A DNA stretch of 64,000 bases. Origin: Undaria pinnatifida. Lineage: Eukaryota; Sar; Phaeophyceae; Laminariales; Alariaceae. The stretch lies in the NCBI GenBank assembly GCA_012845835.1, contig JABAKD010000026.1, forward strand, positions 12,090,832 through 12,154,831, given 5' to 3'. Positions 35,331 to 47,978 of the stretch are shown piece after piece. Position 1 is the stretch's first letter; the number at the start of each line of letters is the position of its first letter. A program made the translations under genes and the position numbers. The notes beneath the pieces were generated by a model. The model was not told where the DNA came from, did not search any database, and saw nothing but the letters and a program-made list of their open reading frames with translations.

Positions 35331-38300
35331 CCATTACAGGGAACGCCCATCAATCCCGTACTTAATACACAGAACCCCCTTGCCGCTCCGGCCGGGTGTA
35401 GGAAGCAAAGGGAAAGGGGTGCAAGTCCACAACGTGCGATACCCTCGATCGCTTTTGCGCAACAACACATTGAATCCAGGGTATAGCGAAACCCCGACCT
35501 CGTAATTTCTTCGCGCTCATCAAGAACATGGTGATTATGATTTAAGTAGTTTACACGCGGCACTCATGCCATGTTGCCCCATTGCTCTGTGGTACGAGTA
35601 TCACTAACTATATAAATGGTATGTACTGCATGATGACCCGTTACCTCATTTTCAAGACGGGACCCTGACACTGCGGCGAACGGCGTGCACTTCTGCGTAT
35701 TATGAGGACGTGCGACACTCTTTAGTCATTTAATTACTAGTCATTATGTCATAAGGTCGTTTACTAAGCAGTTCTTAGAATGCTCGCGTTAGGGCCTGTA
35801 AGTTGCCATTGTGGGCCGCAATCAATTGCGGTAGCTATCCAAAGCCAACAAAGCAAAGTGTTTCGTGTAGAAAGAAAAGTCTAGGATAGGGAATGAAGCA
35901 CATGTTCAGCGCCGGAAACTACGACGTTGATGGTAGTGGTATGTCATAGCTGGGCGGTTGCTCTTTCATACCTATCCAAAACACCAGGTTTGTGGGAGGC
36001 ATGCTGCCTACACTTGAGTAGGCCGTTGTAGCTGTGAGACAGGAGGCAGGAGGCCGAAGACGGTTATATGTTCGTTGTTACGACGGGCAGCCCACAGCAA
36101 ACAGCATACCGAATATGACGCAAGCAGCAAGGGTGTGCGATAAACCGTTTCCAGTACCTCGACAGCGGCAAGCTGGCAGCAGCAGCCAAGCAGGGCCACT
36201 GCGGTGGCGGCGGCAACTGCACGGCATCCGCGGTGTCTGTGGCGATGGTGTGGCGGCGGGGGCGGTGAGGCAGCCTTGGCGATAGCCGAGAAATTGGGGG
36301 TTGCGGTTTTGGTTGCGGCGCGGGTGGCGGAGGTGGTGCTAGCGTTTGGGGTTGCGGGACAGCCAGCTGTTAGATGGAAGAACCTCGTATGTACGTATCG
36401 AGAGAAAGTACTAAATAAACAGAAAGCTAAACGGCATGCCGTATCGCGAAGCAAAACAACACGCCAGACTATAGTAGAACGAAATTTCGGCGACAATGGC
36501 GGCAGCATATTAACAATGAAGGCGGCGGCAAGGCACGCCAGCAATCGCATGCAGCAGCTTGTACGTGCCTATTCAAGTATACGAACGCCGAAGAAGGAGT
36601 AACGAGTTGATACGCACCATCGCGAAGTTCAGTACCGTACACCATTTGTTACTATCACTAGGCAGAGACACAAAGGCATTCGCGCAAGGGCATCCACAGT
36701 AGTTTGCACAACAGCGGCATCTCCAAATGAAGGGGAAGTCGCATCCTGCATTGGCAGCGTGCTACTGCTGTGCGTTGCTGCATTATATCCGTGTCACAAG
36801 GTGATGCAAAAGTAGTGTTTTAACCAGGGCGTCAGAGGAGCTATACTGTGCACGCTACTGCGAACGTTGAGAACGTCACAGAGACAACCCCCATAGCTGC
36901 TGCACAGCTGCAACCGCAACATTTTAACTAGTGCGAGAGACTCCCAAAGATGCCAGTGCACTAAAAAACAGCTGGCGGTGATAGTTGATCACGGGCAACC
37001 GTTAGCCTACATTGAAAACGACGCACACCGGTACTGTCACACTTTCCGCGACTTCAATCATACTAGGAGTGTACATTCATAAACAACTGCGAGGAGGTGT
37101 GCACGACAAAGAAACGAAGACTTTGCGCTATTCAAGTCCAGAAAATAGAGCCCACGTCACCGTCCATGCTTCAGGCCGACCACTAGACCGGTACTGACCG
37201 AATTTAGCACAACATCTCACGGGAGCTGGTGGCTATCTCGGACGGCGTCAAGCCCGTACAATCCACGCTTCACCATGGAGTGGCCGATTAACGCCAGAGT
37301 GAAGGCAGGACAAGACTCGGAAGCCTACTCCATGGAGAAATCTCTCGCTATCCGATGTCACGAAAGTGGGGTACGACCCGCTGATGTGACCGCAGGTTTA
37401 TGGATATATGTATTCAAGGGTTAATCGCGGAAGAAAAGGCGTCAGGTCAATGTGTACGTAAAGAACAAGCTCACCATCGATCAGACACATGGCGCGTATT
37501 GTATTTCTCATCTGTGGCTTGATGATCTGCCATGTAGCGACGGAGCTAAAGGGCAGCTGGTGTGGCGTGGCGTCGACAAAATAGAGCTGATGTGGAGCTG
37601 CTGCAACTGCGGCGCGAAGGAAGGACACACAGGTAGCTTGTCTGAAGAACGATCAAAGCACGCCGGCATCTCCTTCTCGAAGACCCACGACTGGCAGAAA
37701 AACTTCCAACGGTACAGGTAGAGTATCCACGAGCCCCAATGGAGAAACGTGGTGTCAGTACCCGACACCAACCTCTCACGCTGACGAGAAACACTACGGC
37801 AAAAGAGCTACATGCTCAACAAAAACAGTTTTGTCTCGCGGCCGCTGTCCTAAGCGCTAGCCCACCTTCCTCTATCGATGACAACTTCAACAAGGGATTC
37901 GCGTTCGATGCATGCGATTTGCACCAAGATACAGAAGCCTGCACCTCGACGTTTGACTGCGCAATGCACACAGCATCACGGCAGGAACATTTGATCATCA
38001 TACGTGCTATGCACTGCCACAATTTATAGTTCCGCACGAATACCGCGTATATATGCAATGGCAAAAACGGTTCGGCAAGGTTTTCTGTTGACGACCCATC
38101 GATGGCACCGGTGTATCATATATAGCGTGATAGACTATGTTGTTAACATGATATGTGCCGAATTAAGAGTTTCGGTAGAGACGAAAGCGTTCAAGGTGGT
38201 CATCCTTCGGCATGCACAGGATATCGGACTCCTTTTGAAGATGTAAATGATTCTCCATATTCGTTGCATATCTGCGATATTCCTTGGAAGCAACAATCTC

Positions 38301-39672
38301 TCATCCTCATGCGCTCGGTATGGATGATATAACCCAGCTCGCCACGACTCGCAATACAATGCACAAATTCCGGGAGGTTCCATTTTTCTTGAGTGCTTAA
38401 CGCAACCTTCTTGCGTCATCAACTACGAGTGTGTAACGCAAGTATTCTTGGTCATCGGTTGAGAGGTTTTATAGCAGCCATCTTGCGTCACCGGGTAGGT
38501 CCACCGCAACTGGCACACGCAGTTTCTCTGCCATGGCAGCCGTGCTTCCAAAATCGCGGTTACATCGCTTCACCGACCTGCTTCCGCTGTGAACGCCCCC
38601 ACTTTGGCCTCGGCGGTTGGCTATGATCAGGCAGCTGCTATCTGGGGCACGTCTTGAGGCGTCTCGCGTTACTGGACAGAACGTGTGCGTCGCGTATGGA
38701 GTAAACTCCAAAGGCAAGCCCGGCCCGGGCACTAGTGTCGCACCTCACACTACTGCCGATGTACATCAGTGCGATTAACGCAACCGTAAGGGTAGAAGCT
38801 CCACAGTTCTCATGGAGTTTCCAGCGCCCGAGCAAGCTGTTCTACACCTCATTCCATATCATTGGTGCCTATGGCGACCGTGCACAGCACAACCTACAGA
38901 TGCTTAATACCACTAAAAACCCGGGTGGCCACGTAAGCGATTGCCAGGGTGGTGAAGTGCCTTTGACGATGCAAGGAAGGTCTAAAGCCGGGTCTGATCG
39001 CGAAATAATTCAGGGGCTCGCCGTAGGCGTTTCGCATACAACAGGACGCAGTCGAGTTCTCCTCGAGGCAGTGGCAGTACGTGGCCATGATCGAGGGCGT
39101 TAAATGATGTGGACGATTCATTCTGTCCTCTGAAATGAATGTGGCAACCTCAATCCTGTGGCATAATGTTCACAGAAACCAGATTGATGAAGGGCAACGA
39201 CTCTTTCAATCATTCTATTTCGGGGTAAAAGTCGTGGAACCATGTCCATTCCATGGTTTTGCGCAAGTACTATTACACGCCAAAACGGGGCACAAAGCAT
39301 CATGCTTTCGCACTGTCCACAGCAATCGCCTGCCACACGGATTGAGCTAAGTTGTGGTCGGTGCAGACGGGAAGAAAAATGTTTGCACCACACTAATCTG
39401 TCGTCGTATGCCGGTCGCCTTTTCTCTCTCACGCTGCTTAATCCCAAAGGTAAACAACACCGACAAGCTGGCATCTGTGCGCACGTCTTTTCTTTTCAGT
39501 GCAATAGAAGGCGTAAAGGCAAGAAAGCATAAGGGAGACTGAATTGCCTTCACACAGCAACCACACTGTCAGCGAACTGGTTGATGCCCACACTGCAGAT
39601 CGAGGACAGCGGCACCCAAGCAACGACACCATCGACGACGACAGGAATCCAAGCTTCCTACGAGTCGCCCTC
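35331..39672. other. No gene assigned upstream of membrane gene B
   Basis: The longest frames are 180 codons on the minus strand (36550-36008, hydrophobic start MRLLACLAAAFIV and a proline-histidine low-complexity middle) and 122 codons on the plus strand (38735-39103). Neither shows a known family or supporting splice sites. A stretch rich in GCGG and CAG words at 36165-36270 gives low-complexity frames. Confidence 0.35.
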
Positions 39673-41879
39673 ATGTCTAACTTCTTAAGCAAGGAAATGT
39701 GGGTGTTTAATACCAAAGGCGTAGACGGCACCCTTACGATTGGTTCGTCGTTCGTCTTCCTCGCCTACATCTTGCACCCGGCTATCGAGTACGCCTACCG
39801 GAGGGTACGGGCCTACCGCGCTTGGCGAGCCATTGAGAAGCGCCGGTCCGTCGACGTGACTAACTATCCCATGGTGGCAGAAGTTTTCGGCGGTCGCGGC
39901 AAATGGGACGCCGCGCGAATAATAACGGTACTGCTCGCCTTCTTCTCGTTAGCCTCCTGGGGTCTAGAGCTGTCGATGGATCTGGCATATTACGAAGGCG
40001 ATGCGGATCTTCTCAATCGGCCACCCCCAGTGTTAATAAGAAATGTCACTGGCAGGCAAAGCTGGCAGGTATGCGGCCTGTTCATAACTGCAGGAAATCC
40101 GTCCAAACCTAGTAATCGATCCTTTGTTTCAGGTGCATGACCGATTGGGAATCGATTCTTATGTTCACTAGAGAGGGTCGTATTCCGGATATCAAGTAGG
40201 GTTTTAAGACTGTTTGATTTGGATGAGTATGAGCTCAAGTCTGACGGTACGTCCTTGTCCCTTCGACTTTCATTTTTCATTGTGTATCGCCCCTCGGGTG
40301 GAAGGTAAAAACTCGGGAGCAGCTTGGCGACCAAGACTGGAGAGATTTGCCCAACGTGTTCGAAAACGTTGCCAAGTCGAGATATTACATGGAGAGCACC
40401 ACGAAATATGAAGGCGCAGTCAACGGTGCCATAACCGTTGCCCATTGGTACACAGAAGCAGCGATAACTCCGAGCCAGTTCTACTACGTGGACGAAGCTA
40501 ACGCCACAGTGAAGAGCCTCGAGTGCACTGACGACGATGAACCCAGCGTCATGGACGTACATCTTGGCGACGACATAAAGTGGGGAACCGTTTACGAGTG
40601 CGCAAAAGGACCAAGTCTGACGGACGACTTGAAGTTAGTTTCCGGCCGCAAGACCAATTCCCCACCGACAATAGTTATGACTAGGTATGATGGAAAAGCA
40701 TTCCTCATCGTGGAAGAGAGCAGCAGCTATCCTAGCTTTCTGTACTCGGTTTGGACCGTGGGACTAATTGCCAGTGCATCAATTGAGCTCAAACACGAAT
40801 TCCATATCGCGTCCACCATGCGGCTCGTGGAGGCGGTGGTGACAGGAATCGTGCACGGCGAGATATCCGGTGGAGGTTGTTTCGGGTTGCTCCGGAAATT
40901 CAGCGAGACTCGAGAAGCGTGCGACGACGTACTATTTCGAGCCTCGCCGTTCGGCGAGCACCCTACCGGAGATACCGTGCAAATACAAGCCTTAGAGCAT
41001 GTAGAGGTCGGGCTTCAAGTAGGCCTGAACGCGTTGATTTGTTTCGTGTGTCTAATGGTGCTGGCCTCGATCAGTATCATGTGGCTATCCTCCTTGCGTG
41101 CTAGCATCGGTATGGACGTGTACGACCGTGATGAGCTTATCCGCGCTGTTGCCATGCCCCGTACTGCGGCGGGTTGTAAAGTTCCGTCAGATATGCGTGT
41201 CTTTGTTCGTAAGGAGGACTCTGGCCATATAAGGGTCGTAATTAACGACGCAAGTTGCGGTCAGAGTGGCTGTGCACGGATCCTCCGAAAAGGGGGTGGC
41301 TATGCCACAGACGCAGACCCTACCCCAACGGCCACTGGCGTGGGTTCAGGCAACGACGGCTCCGGGCATCCCGTGGTTCCGATGCAATCACGGACGGTGG
41401 TGCTTGAGGGAGTGCGGCTACGCCCGGGTAGAGCCTTACCAGGCCCCAACGGAAACTTCCGATATCCGACATCTGTGTCACTGACTGCCTCCTGCGTCGC
41501 TTCGAACGCCAGTTCTGTGGCTGGGACGCCAGCCCGTCATCTTTCTCCGCCACTGCCTGCGGCGCAAATGGTCCTGGGGCATAAGGGCAGACGAAGTGTG
41601 TCCGTATTAGTTGACCCCCTGGATACTTCCAGTGGCAGTGAGAATAGAAAAACAGAACACACCGAGGTGAGCTACGGTAAAAATAATTTGGATGATGGTG
41701 CATCAGGCGCATACACCTTGCCCAACGGTGTGTCGGTCATGTCCGAATGTCTGTATCCTTCGGACATAGAGATTCCGACACAGCTGAGTCGAGGCCACGA
41801 GAGTGGGGGGTTTTGGTGCCCCCCGGGTAGAATGTCAGCCGAAGCTACCGAAGGGCTGACGAAACTGTCTCCGTGTTAA
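39673..41879 (+). CDS. Unrecognised three-segment membrane protein, copy B
   Basis: Exons 39673-40068 and 40305-41879 join in phase 0 (donor CAG|GTATGC, acceptor GTGGAAG), giving about 656 residues. The first exon is 132 codons, exactly as in copy A, and is nearly collinear with it through the block YRAWRAIEK. Membrane segments lie near residues 20-38, 82-102 and 367-396. The outer domain keeps the sequon after the second segment (here NVT), adds NAT, and shares the three cysteines plus one extra (REACDD). The motifs RASPFGEHPTGD and GGGCFGLLRKFSET are conserved. The tail after GMDVYDRDELIRAV is similar only in patches (SR.VVLEG, TSVSLTAS). An ATG 43 codons upstream at 39544 is in frame, but the alignment with copy A favours 39673. 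The intron sequences (240 and 236 nt) are not alike although their position is, so the duplication is not recent. The function is unknown. Confidence 0.82.
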
Positions 41880-43269
41880 TTGTGGCGCGACATTTCTTGA
41901 AGACATTCACCATCATGCTGGCTTGCTCACTGGTGTAAGGGGAACGGGAGGGTATTGCATACTTACCTGATGACGTGTGCTAAGGATGGATGACATCTGT
42001 TTTGTGCACGTGTCATGTTTGAGCACAATCATATACTCAGTTACTATTCTCCCGAACGCTTCCCGACCGGTTATTGGCTGAGACCGGCTCCATGAATGCG
42101 GAATATATGGGTAGATGATTTGTTTGCGCGGGGCCGTCCGTGGACATGTATAGCAATTTCACTCAGTTGCCTCTAGGCCACGCTAATAGAATGGTACTCG
42201 TTTCGGTATCGACGCCATGCATTGGCAGGGTAGACATGTCCTGGCGCTGTGCTGGTGTTGCACAGGATTTTATTTCAGGTGCTTATAGCGTTGGTGTTTG
42301 TTTAGGCGTTGACTCTACGGTCCAGATCGCCCCATGGACCAGACCGTTCCGTGAGACAGAGCGACAGTGACTGCGGAACTGCTTATATGAGGAGTGAGTA
42401 TTCCAATTTGACGTCGTCTGCGTATCTTTACGTAATACCTGCACGTGTCTGTCCTCGGGCTAGAGACTCCGTCACATTCAAAATTGGAACCAATCCAACC
42501 GTTCGTGTTTCATCTCCATCGCCAATACGTATGCGACTGGTAATGACGGTGAAAACGTGTACGCTCTACGATCGTGACTACATACACCGTTACCAAACGT
42601 AGCTCGTAGCGCTGAACACCGTTTCTTTGAGAGATCGCCAAGGGATCGCTGTTTCCGGAGGGGCTGTCACCATAGCCTGCACCGGGGTGGTGTTGGCTTG
42701 CTCAAGTTGCAATGCGGTTAGTAGACAAACCGCGGCTTGCCACCCATGCTTTCTGAACTGTGTTTTCGCTCTACATCTCAGGAAATCAAGGATATGTTTT
42801 GTTGCAGGCGTGGAGTTAGCGCTTTTAATTTATTTCACTGTGATGGAGCCAAGATTTGCTTTGGGAGGGGTTCGGTGAGGTTCCACAGTGTAATGCTGTT
42901 AGACGTGTTAATTAGATGGCACAGTCGTATGAGAAAGATACACAATGTCACAAAGGACATGCATGTTGCATGTCGCTAGCGTTCATGCCGTTTGCCGGTG
43001 TAGTTGTGTTTTGCCCTCGTCTGTTGCCGCTGTTGCTGCCACGCAGGTGACCTCGACCCCACCTGGTTCGCGCGCGGCTTATGCGTTGGATTTTTGAGGT
43101 AACAGGCTTTGCTGAACCAACCACTACTAGCTGTGCCAATGTTGCGATATTGTATATATATATTCCTCTCTCAGTACTAGCCTGTGTTGGTTTACCCTTG
43201 GCTGCGGGCTGGAGATTGTGTGTTTTACTACTGTACGTGGGGATATGAGGTATCATATATAGGCATCCC
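41880..43269. other. Gene B downstream region, no gene recognised
   Basis: Frames of 76-97 codons at 42140-42602 and 83 codons at 42627-42878 show no known motif. They do not align with the region after copy A. Confidence 0.4.
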
Positions 43270-43550
43270 CTGCGTGGGATGTGAATCTTGTCCCTAGCAT
43301 ACCCAACGATGCGGGTTCGAACCCTGCCGAGTGCACACTCTTGCTCCTTAGGGACGTTTTCTAGCGTAACAGGTTTAGTAGCGGAAAGTGCGAGATCGTG
43401 ACTTGGCGAAATTCGAAAAATGTTGACCAGCAAAAAAAGCTGAAAAGTGGGAATGCTGTATCGGGAGGGGAGAAGGGAAAACACCAGTGACCACGACATG
43501 TCCAGTAGGTTGCTGAGGGTCAAACCTCCTGCGAGATTAGCTGGAAACTA
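43270..43550 (+). mobile_element. Diverged SINE-1 copy with perfect B-box
   Basis: GGGTTCGAACCC at 43315-43326 is followed by TGCCGAGTGCACACTC and the SINE-1 body (AGCGGAAAGTGCGAG, GACCACGACATGTCCAG) and by the 3' extension GGTTGCTGAGGGTCAAACTC-like sequence also seen at 1850. No cloverleaf could be completed, so it is not called a tRNA. Confidence 0.65.
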
Positions 43551-45134
43551 AAAAAGCATGGTATAATATGTACCTGGTACATGTCGTTTTCAAACACGAC
43601 CCGGAATTTATGTATGGATACGTTTCTTACTCGTGATATCATTGTCTCCTGCTGCCTGCTGTGGTTGCTCCCGTGCGGAAGACCTTAGCCCCCCTGGTTT
43701 GCGTGCAGCCCCGGCATGGGGGTGTTCCGTTCGAGGGATGTGCTGCTGTATCCTCGCGCAGCGCCTGATTTTCTATCACTTAGGTTTTGCCGCTTAGCGG
43801 GTATACCCTTGTACTGGGATGGGGACTGTGGCTACTGGCAGGAAAATTTAGTCGTTCCATACACATTAATGCGACATCGAGCGGTTTAGTTGCCGATCAC
43901 CAGCTTGGCTGGTTGGGCAGTTGTTGCCACACGATAAACATAACAAGACGCCCAGCACCCGTCTGCCTGCCGTACGCTTGATGATATGGCTGTGCCTCTC
44001 ACGGGCTGTGTTTTGGTGTGTTGATTTAGTGGCTCGAATTTTGTGCTTGATGGGTTATTTGGTTTCACGTGAGGAACTTCAAATTGAGAGAGGGGTGTAC
44101 CAAATCAAGCAGACCTCTCGTGAATCGGTGTTTCTCTTGAGTTGGAATGGGAGTTGTCTAGCTCTTTGTAGTCCGTTGGCTAGCCGTTTGATCTCTTTTA
44201 AGTCAGCGATTCTCTCAGATCGAGCTCACTCTAACCGTAGCCATCCCCGTACATCGTTTGGCTACCAGCTTGTGAGTGGTTCAATGTGGTGACGTCTGTG
44301 GTGCTGTTTACTGCTGCGACTACATTTATTCGGATTTTCTTTGTGTCACTACCAAAGTCTATCACGACCTTAATTCCAGTGAATATTAGTGTATATGTAC
44401 ACCCTGTCAGGCAGCTTGCGGGTTTAGGTCGTAGGCTGCCTCAGTATGCTAGGGAATGTTTGCCGCGATTGGACGAGGCTAACTGCAGTAGCTGTAGGAT
44501 GTGATGACTACTACCCTACGCGCTGCCGTCGCCCGATATATGCCAGAGGTGCTCCTTAGTCTCGAGATCAGGGCACGAGTATGATATAACGCGGCGTATG
44601 AGATGGAATCACGTTGTGTGTATAAGTTTCACATACCAAGTTGTACCGTAGTAGTTGACGTACACCGACTGTTTACGAGAACGGGACATTTGTGGGGGGT
44701 TGGTTTTCTCATGCTTGATTTTAGTAAAGTGCCAATAGTGTAGAGAGGGCGCACATTGTTGTAATTCTGTTGATGTGGTAGTCTCAGCAGGCACCGTGAT
44801 GTAGCCAGTTTCTAGAGAAGAGTTTACGGGCGCTTCGGCAAGGCAAAAGGGCCCCAAGCCGTGCGATATGCAGCATGACGCACTTCGAACATTTGAACGT
44901 GATATTGCTGATACGAATTCCGAGTCTAGTACTCGACGCCCCGGGATGTCATAGACAAGCTCACCTCGACCACGTGGTACGTAAGCTGATGTTGACAGGA
45001 CTCGAAACAGTCTTGTTCTAACTCGGCACCCCCTAAGGTTCTTACCGTGCGAAACGAACGTATTGCTCTCCATCATCGGCCAATGTCAATATCGCTGCAT
45101 GCTTTTGTACTTGTTGTTTAGCATCACCATTCTT
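43551..45134. other. No gene assigned
   Basis: A 155-codon minus-strand frame (45076-44609) and a 123-codon plus-strand frame (43921-44292) have no recognisable motif. TACCTGGTA occurs at 43571-43579. Confidence 0.35.
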
Positions 45135-45450
45135 AGTCTCCAGCTCAACTCGCAAGAGGTGTTAACTTCCTTCTGGACAACCATTGGTCATGGGGGTCAT
45201 CCCCGCCCCGGCGCTTGCCTTCAATTTGGTGGTGCATAAGATTAATCATTCCAGCCTTCGGCTTTTTGTGCTCGTCGATTTCCGCCATTTTTGTTAACAC
45301 GCGCCCTCGGGCTTTCCGCTCGTCATTGCTTTGCGGGCCAAAAAAAGTTCACGAACCCGAGAAAGCACTCGGTGAGACTACATGCCACGGCCTTGACATT
45401 AGAAGCGGACGAAGTTTACCTACTACTCCATCGAGGACGACCTGGGCTAG
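45135..45450 (-). mobile_element. Old SINE-1 copy
   Basis: In reverse it shows the 3' half of SINE-1 (GAAGGCAAGCGCCGGGGCGG, GACCAATGGTTGTCCAGAAGG) and the GCGGAAAGCCCGAGGGCG segment. The tRNA-like head is barely recognisable. Confidence 0.5.
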
Positions 45451-46145
45451 GGCGTGTCGAAAGCATCGGGATCCGGCTTCAGTTATCATGCGCCGATCTT
45501 GAGATTCATTGAGGGGCACCCTAACCTTCTAAATGTCATCAATAGCTGTCCTGTCCCACCAGAGTGCCAACGATTCTATGCGATAATGGCGAACAAGTCT
45601 TGGCAGCAGCACAGTTGGAAAACGTCCGGCCCCACGCCATCTGGAACCAAAACCGGTATCACGAAAACTCCTGTGGTTTCCCAAGTGCGATGTAGTATCG
45701 GATTGGCTTTAGATAGGTAATATATTCTGTTATCACAGCCTTGCAAACACCGTTCTGTCGAGCGTTTCCTCCTACTACAGCCTGCAGCACGGAAGAAGAT
45801 AAGTCTGTACGCTTTCTAATCGGTTCGTCATAAATTTTTGTAACTACTCATGGCCGCGCATCTGGCGCATGCTTTCCTAGGATTGCACCTCACACCTCCT
45901 GCACCCCCTGACTAGCAACAACAATGTAAAGTCCAACCCAGTGAACAACCACATGACCTAAGGATGCAAATAAACTGCAGTATCACAATCAAAAATCACA
46001 AAATTACCCCCAAGACATATTTAGGAGACCCCGCATTGAGGAGCCCCGACATCCTGACATATATATGAAAGTGGGGTGACGGATTCTGCGATACCTCCCC
46101 CCCCCCCCCCCCTCCCTGCACACACAAGACAAGCGATATTCCATA
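45451..46145. other. No gene recognised
   Basis: Mixed sequence with a long C run at about 46097-46112. No exon supported. Confidence 0.4.
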
Positions 46146-46146
46146 C

Positions 46147-46400
46147 GAACGTATTATGGCTGGTCAACACAAGGAATGATGCTATGAAGAAGCTATGTCT
46201 TTATTTATCTTCTTTTGTGAGCACAGGACTATCGATCGGTGACGTCGGGATGGCAACGGGCGCCGTATTTCACGACATTCGACCGGGAGCTGGTTTCAGA
46301 ACCGGCGATTTGGTTACAGAAATGTTGGGGGGGGTACACCGCAGAACAACTCTGGTAAAGAGGAATTTTCGGTGTGAGTGCGCGGCAGAAATGTCCCCAC
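46147..46400 (+). mobile_element. SINE-3 copy (tRNA-like, possibly Glu), copy 1
   Basis: It is shared with 58530-58745. It contains an A-box-like ATGGCAACGGGC, a stretch TATTTCACGA where an anticodon arm would lie, and GCTGGTTTCAGAACCGGC in T-arm position. The glutamate assignment rests on TTC in that arm and is tentative. Confidence 0.5.
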
Positions 46401-46575
46401 AACTGCACTAGGCTAATGCGAGCCCATGCGGAAATTGCAGAACCCATTCGTATCGAAATCCCTCCAAATGCTCTCCACAACTTGGCACGGATTCGCGAGA
46501 GCATCGTTTCTCTATAGTTTTCGTGCATGAGACGCCGAGTTCGCCGCGATCGGTTCAGAATACGCCGAAAGCAAT
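46360..46575. repeat. Local duplicated block, copy 1
   Basis: Similar to 46805-46995: GTGAGTGCGCGGCAGAA, the AACTGCACTAGGCTAATGCG region and, at the end, AGTTCGCCGCGATCGGTTCA. It may be the 3' part of SINE-3. Confidence 0.45.
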
Positions 46576-46804
46576 ATGTGTTTGGAGCTCGGCGAGAGGC
46601 ATGAATACATACAGGCAGATGCCCCTTCAACAAACAGATATATGATCAAACCTCAAACGTTTGCCTATGTATTGTGTCTACTTCCTTACTCGCGCGCCTA
46701 TCGCATGCATTTCCATACATGCGCGAACGTATTAGGAAGACAAATATGTGTCACCTCCTCGGCTTCAAACTACTTGTTGCCAGAGAAGTGGGAGCAACAA
46801 CGGA

Positions 46805-46995
46805 TTTTCAGTATGAGTGCACGTCCAGAATTCCTCCCAACCACATTCGGCCAAACTGACCCAACGCAAATCCTACTCAAACCAAGCTTACTCTCCAAAC
46901 TCTCGACGTATTGAACGAAAACCAGCGAGGGGATGTTCTCCCTACCCAGGTTGTTCATCTGGCCCCGGGTTCGCCGCGGCCGGTTCAATGAGAGT
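46805..46995. repeat. Local duplicated block, copy 2
   Basis: Counterpart of 46360-46575, ending GGTTCGCCGCGGCCGGTTCA. It lies about 420 bp downstream of copy 1. Confidence 0.45.
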
Positions 46996-47627
46996 CGTAC
47001 AATGCTCATTTTCGCTCGGCTCAGTTTCGGAAGAAAAAAATAACGTGACCCTTCACATTTCTTTTTCCTTTTTTTTTATTACATTCTGCGCTTCCTATCG
47101 GCTAACGAAAAACAACAACAACAGTGCCACGCCCGTAGTACATTACATCCTCGTGCAGATGCATCACACTAAGACGAAATACCTCATGGTGGCGTCGTTC
47201 GAACCGTGAACGAACCAGATACCACTTGACAAGTGCTGTAACATATTTAAGAATGCCTCCAACGAAGAAACGTTGTTGTTGACCTATCTTTGCTAGGCGG
47301 AAGACTGTTACGCGAACACCACGGGTGACGAACAGTCCCCTTTGTCAACCCCCCTGTGACGCCTTCAACTGCAGAGGTGCACCTGTTGTTTTGTAGCACC
47401 CTCAGATAAGGAGCTCTTTACTTTAACCTTTACCTGTCTATGAGATAGAGCGATAACGCTACCCAGCAGTCCCACGCAATATATCAATAACGACAGATCA
47501 GATAAGGAAACCCCCAAAAGGCACTCCCAACCGTACATTACAATTGGTACACTACACTGTGCAATGGAGGGTCGACGTAATTTAGAAGGTTTTGGCCAAC
47601 CCTGCCATCGCTGTCGTGACACACGCC
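46996..47627. other. No gene recognised
   Basis: The sequence lies 3' of the SLC44-like gene. The minus-strand frame that reads through the 120-bp repeats extends to 47365, but nothing else is seen. Confidence 0.4.
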
Positions 47628-47867
47628 CTACTTGTACATCTATGCGTGAGCCCCGACGTACGCTTCTCCCGTTGTATTTAGCTGCAGCTGCTTCCAGGAC
47701 CTGTACATGCCGCCTTGTAACCAATGGTGGTGACTGGCAGCAAATGCCTCCTTGTACATCTATGCGTGAGCCCCGACGTGCGCTTCTCCTGTTGTATTTA
47801 GCTGCAGCTGCTTCCAGGACCTGTACATGCCGCCTTGTAACCAATGGTCGTGACTGGCAGCAAATGC
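47628..47867. repeat. 120-bp tandem duplication, two copies
   Basis: Two adjacent 120-bp units (47628-47747, 47748-47867) differ at only a few positions. They contain the 3' end of the intact terminal exon of the SLC44-like gene. The period is a multiple of three, so one minus-strand frame stays open through both and on to about 47365 (repeat core VTRRHVQVLEAAAAKYN). Confidence 0.85.
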
Positions 47868-47978
47868 CTCCGGGTCCTGGGTGAAAAAACCGAAGACATT
47901 AGTTACTATCACAGCGCGCGGAGGAAACATTGTTTTGAGAGACTCAGAAAACGTATCGAGAGTTGTCAACACATCCAT
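47760..47978 (-). CDS. SLC44-like terminal exon, intact copy
   Basis: The frame reads VFGFFTQDPEAFAASHDHW and continues to a stop at the 3' end, matching the C-terminal CTL block in which a phenylalanine-rich helix end meets E/Q-D-P-E-A-L/F. The 5' edge of the exon is not certain. This is the only one of three related copies in which the frame runs through the block. Its 3' end falls inside a 120-bp tandem duplication. Confidence 0.5.
   Translation of the reverse strand: MDVLTTLDTFSESLKTMFPPRAVIVTNVFGFFTQDPEAFAASHDHWLQGGMYRSWKQLQLNTTGEAHVGAHA

Noticed and set aside
35256-35563. Leucine-rich and serine-rich open frames
   Set aside because: Products of the degenerate CTG tract, with no flanking splice sites or motifs.
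36008-36550. 180-codon minus-strand frame with a signal-peptide-like start
   Set aside because: Low-complexity alanine, proline and histidine runs, no family motif and no related copy; too weak to call.
37452-37721. Cysteine-rich frame (CCNCGAKEGH) resembling a zinc knuckle
   Set aside because: Cysteine-histidine spacing does not fit C-X2-C-X4-H-X4-C, and the frame has no support from neighbours.
43300-43345. Possible tRNA gene (GGGTTCGAACCC)
   Set aside because: The surrounding sequence matches the SINE-1 body, and no acceptor or anticodon arm pairs convincingly.
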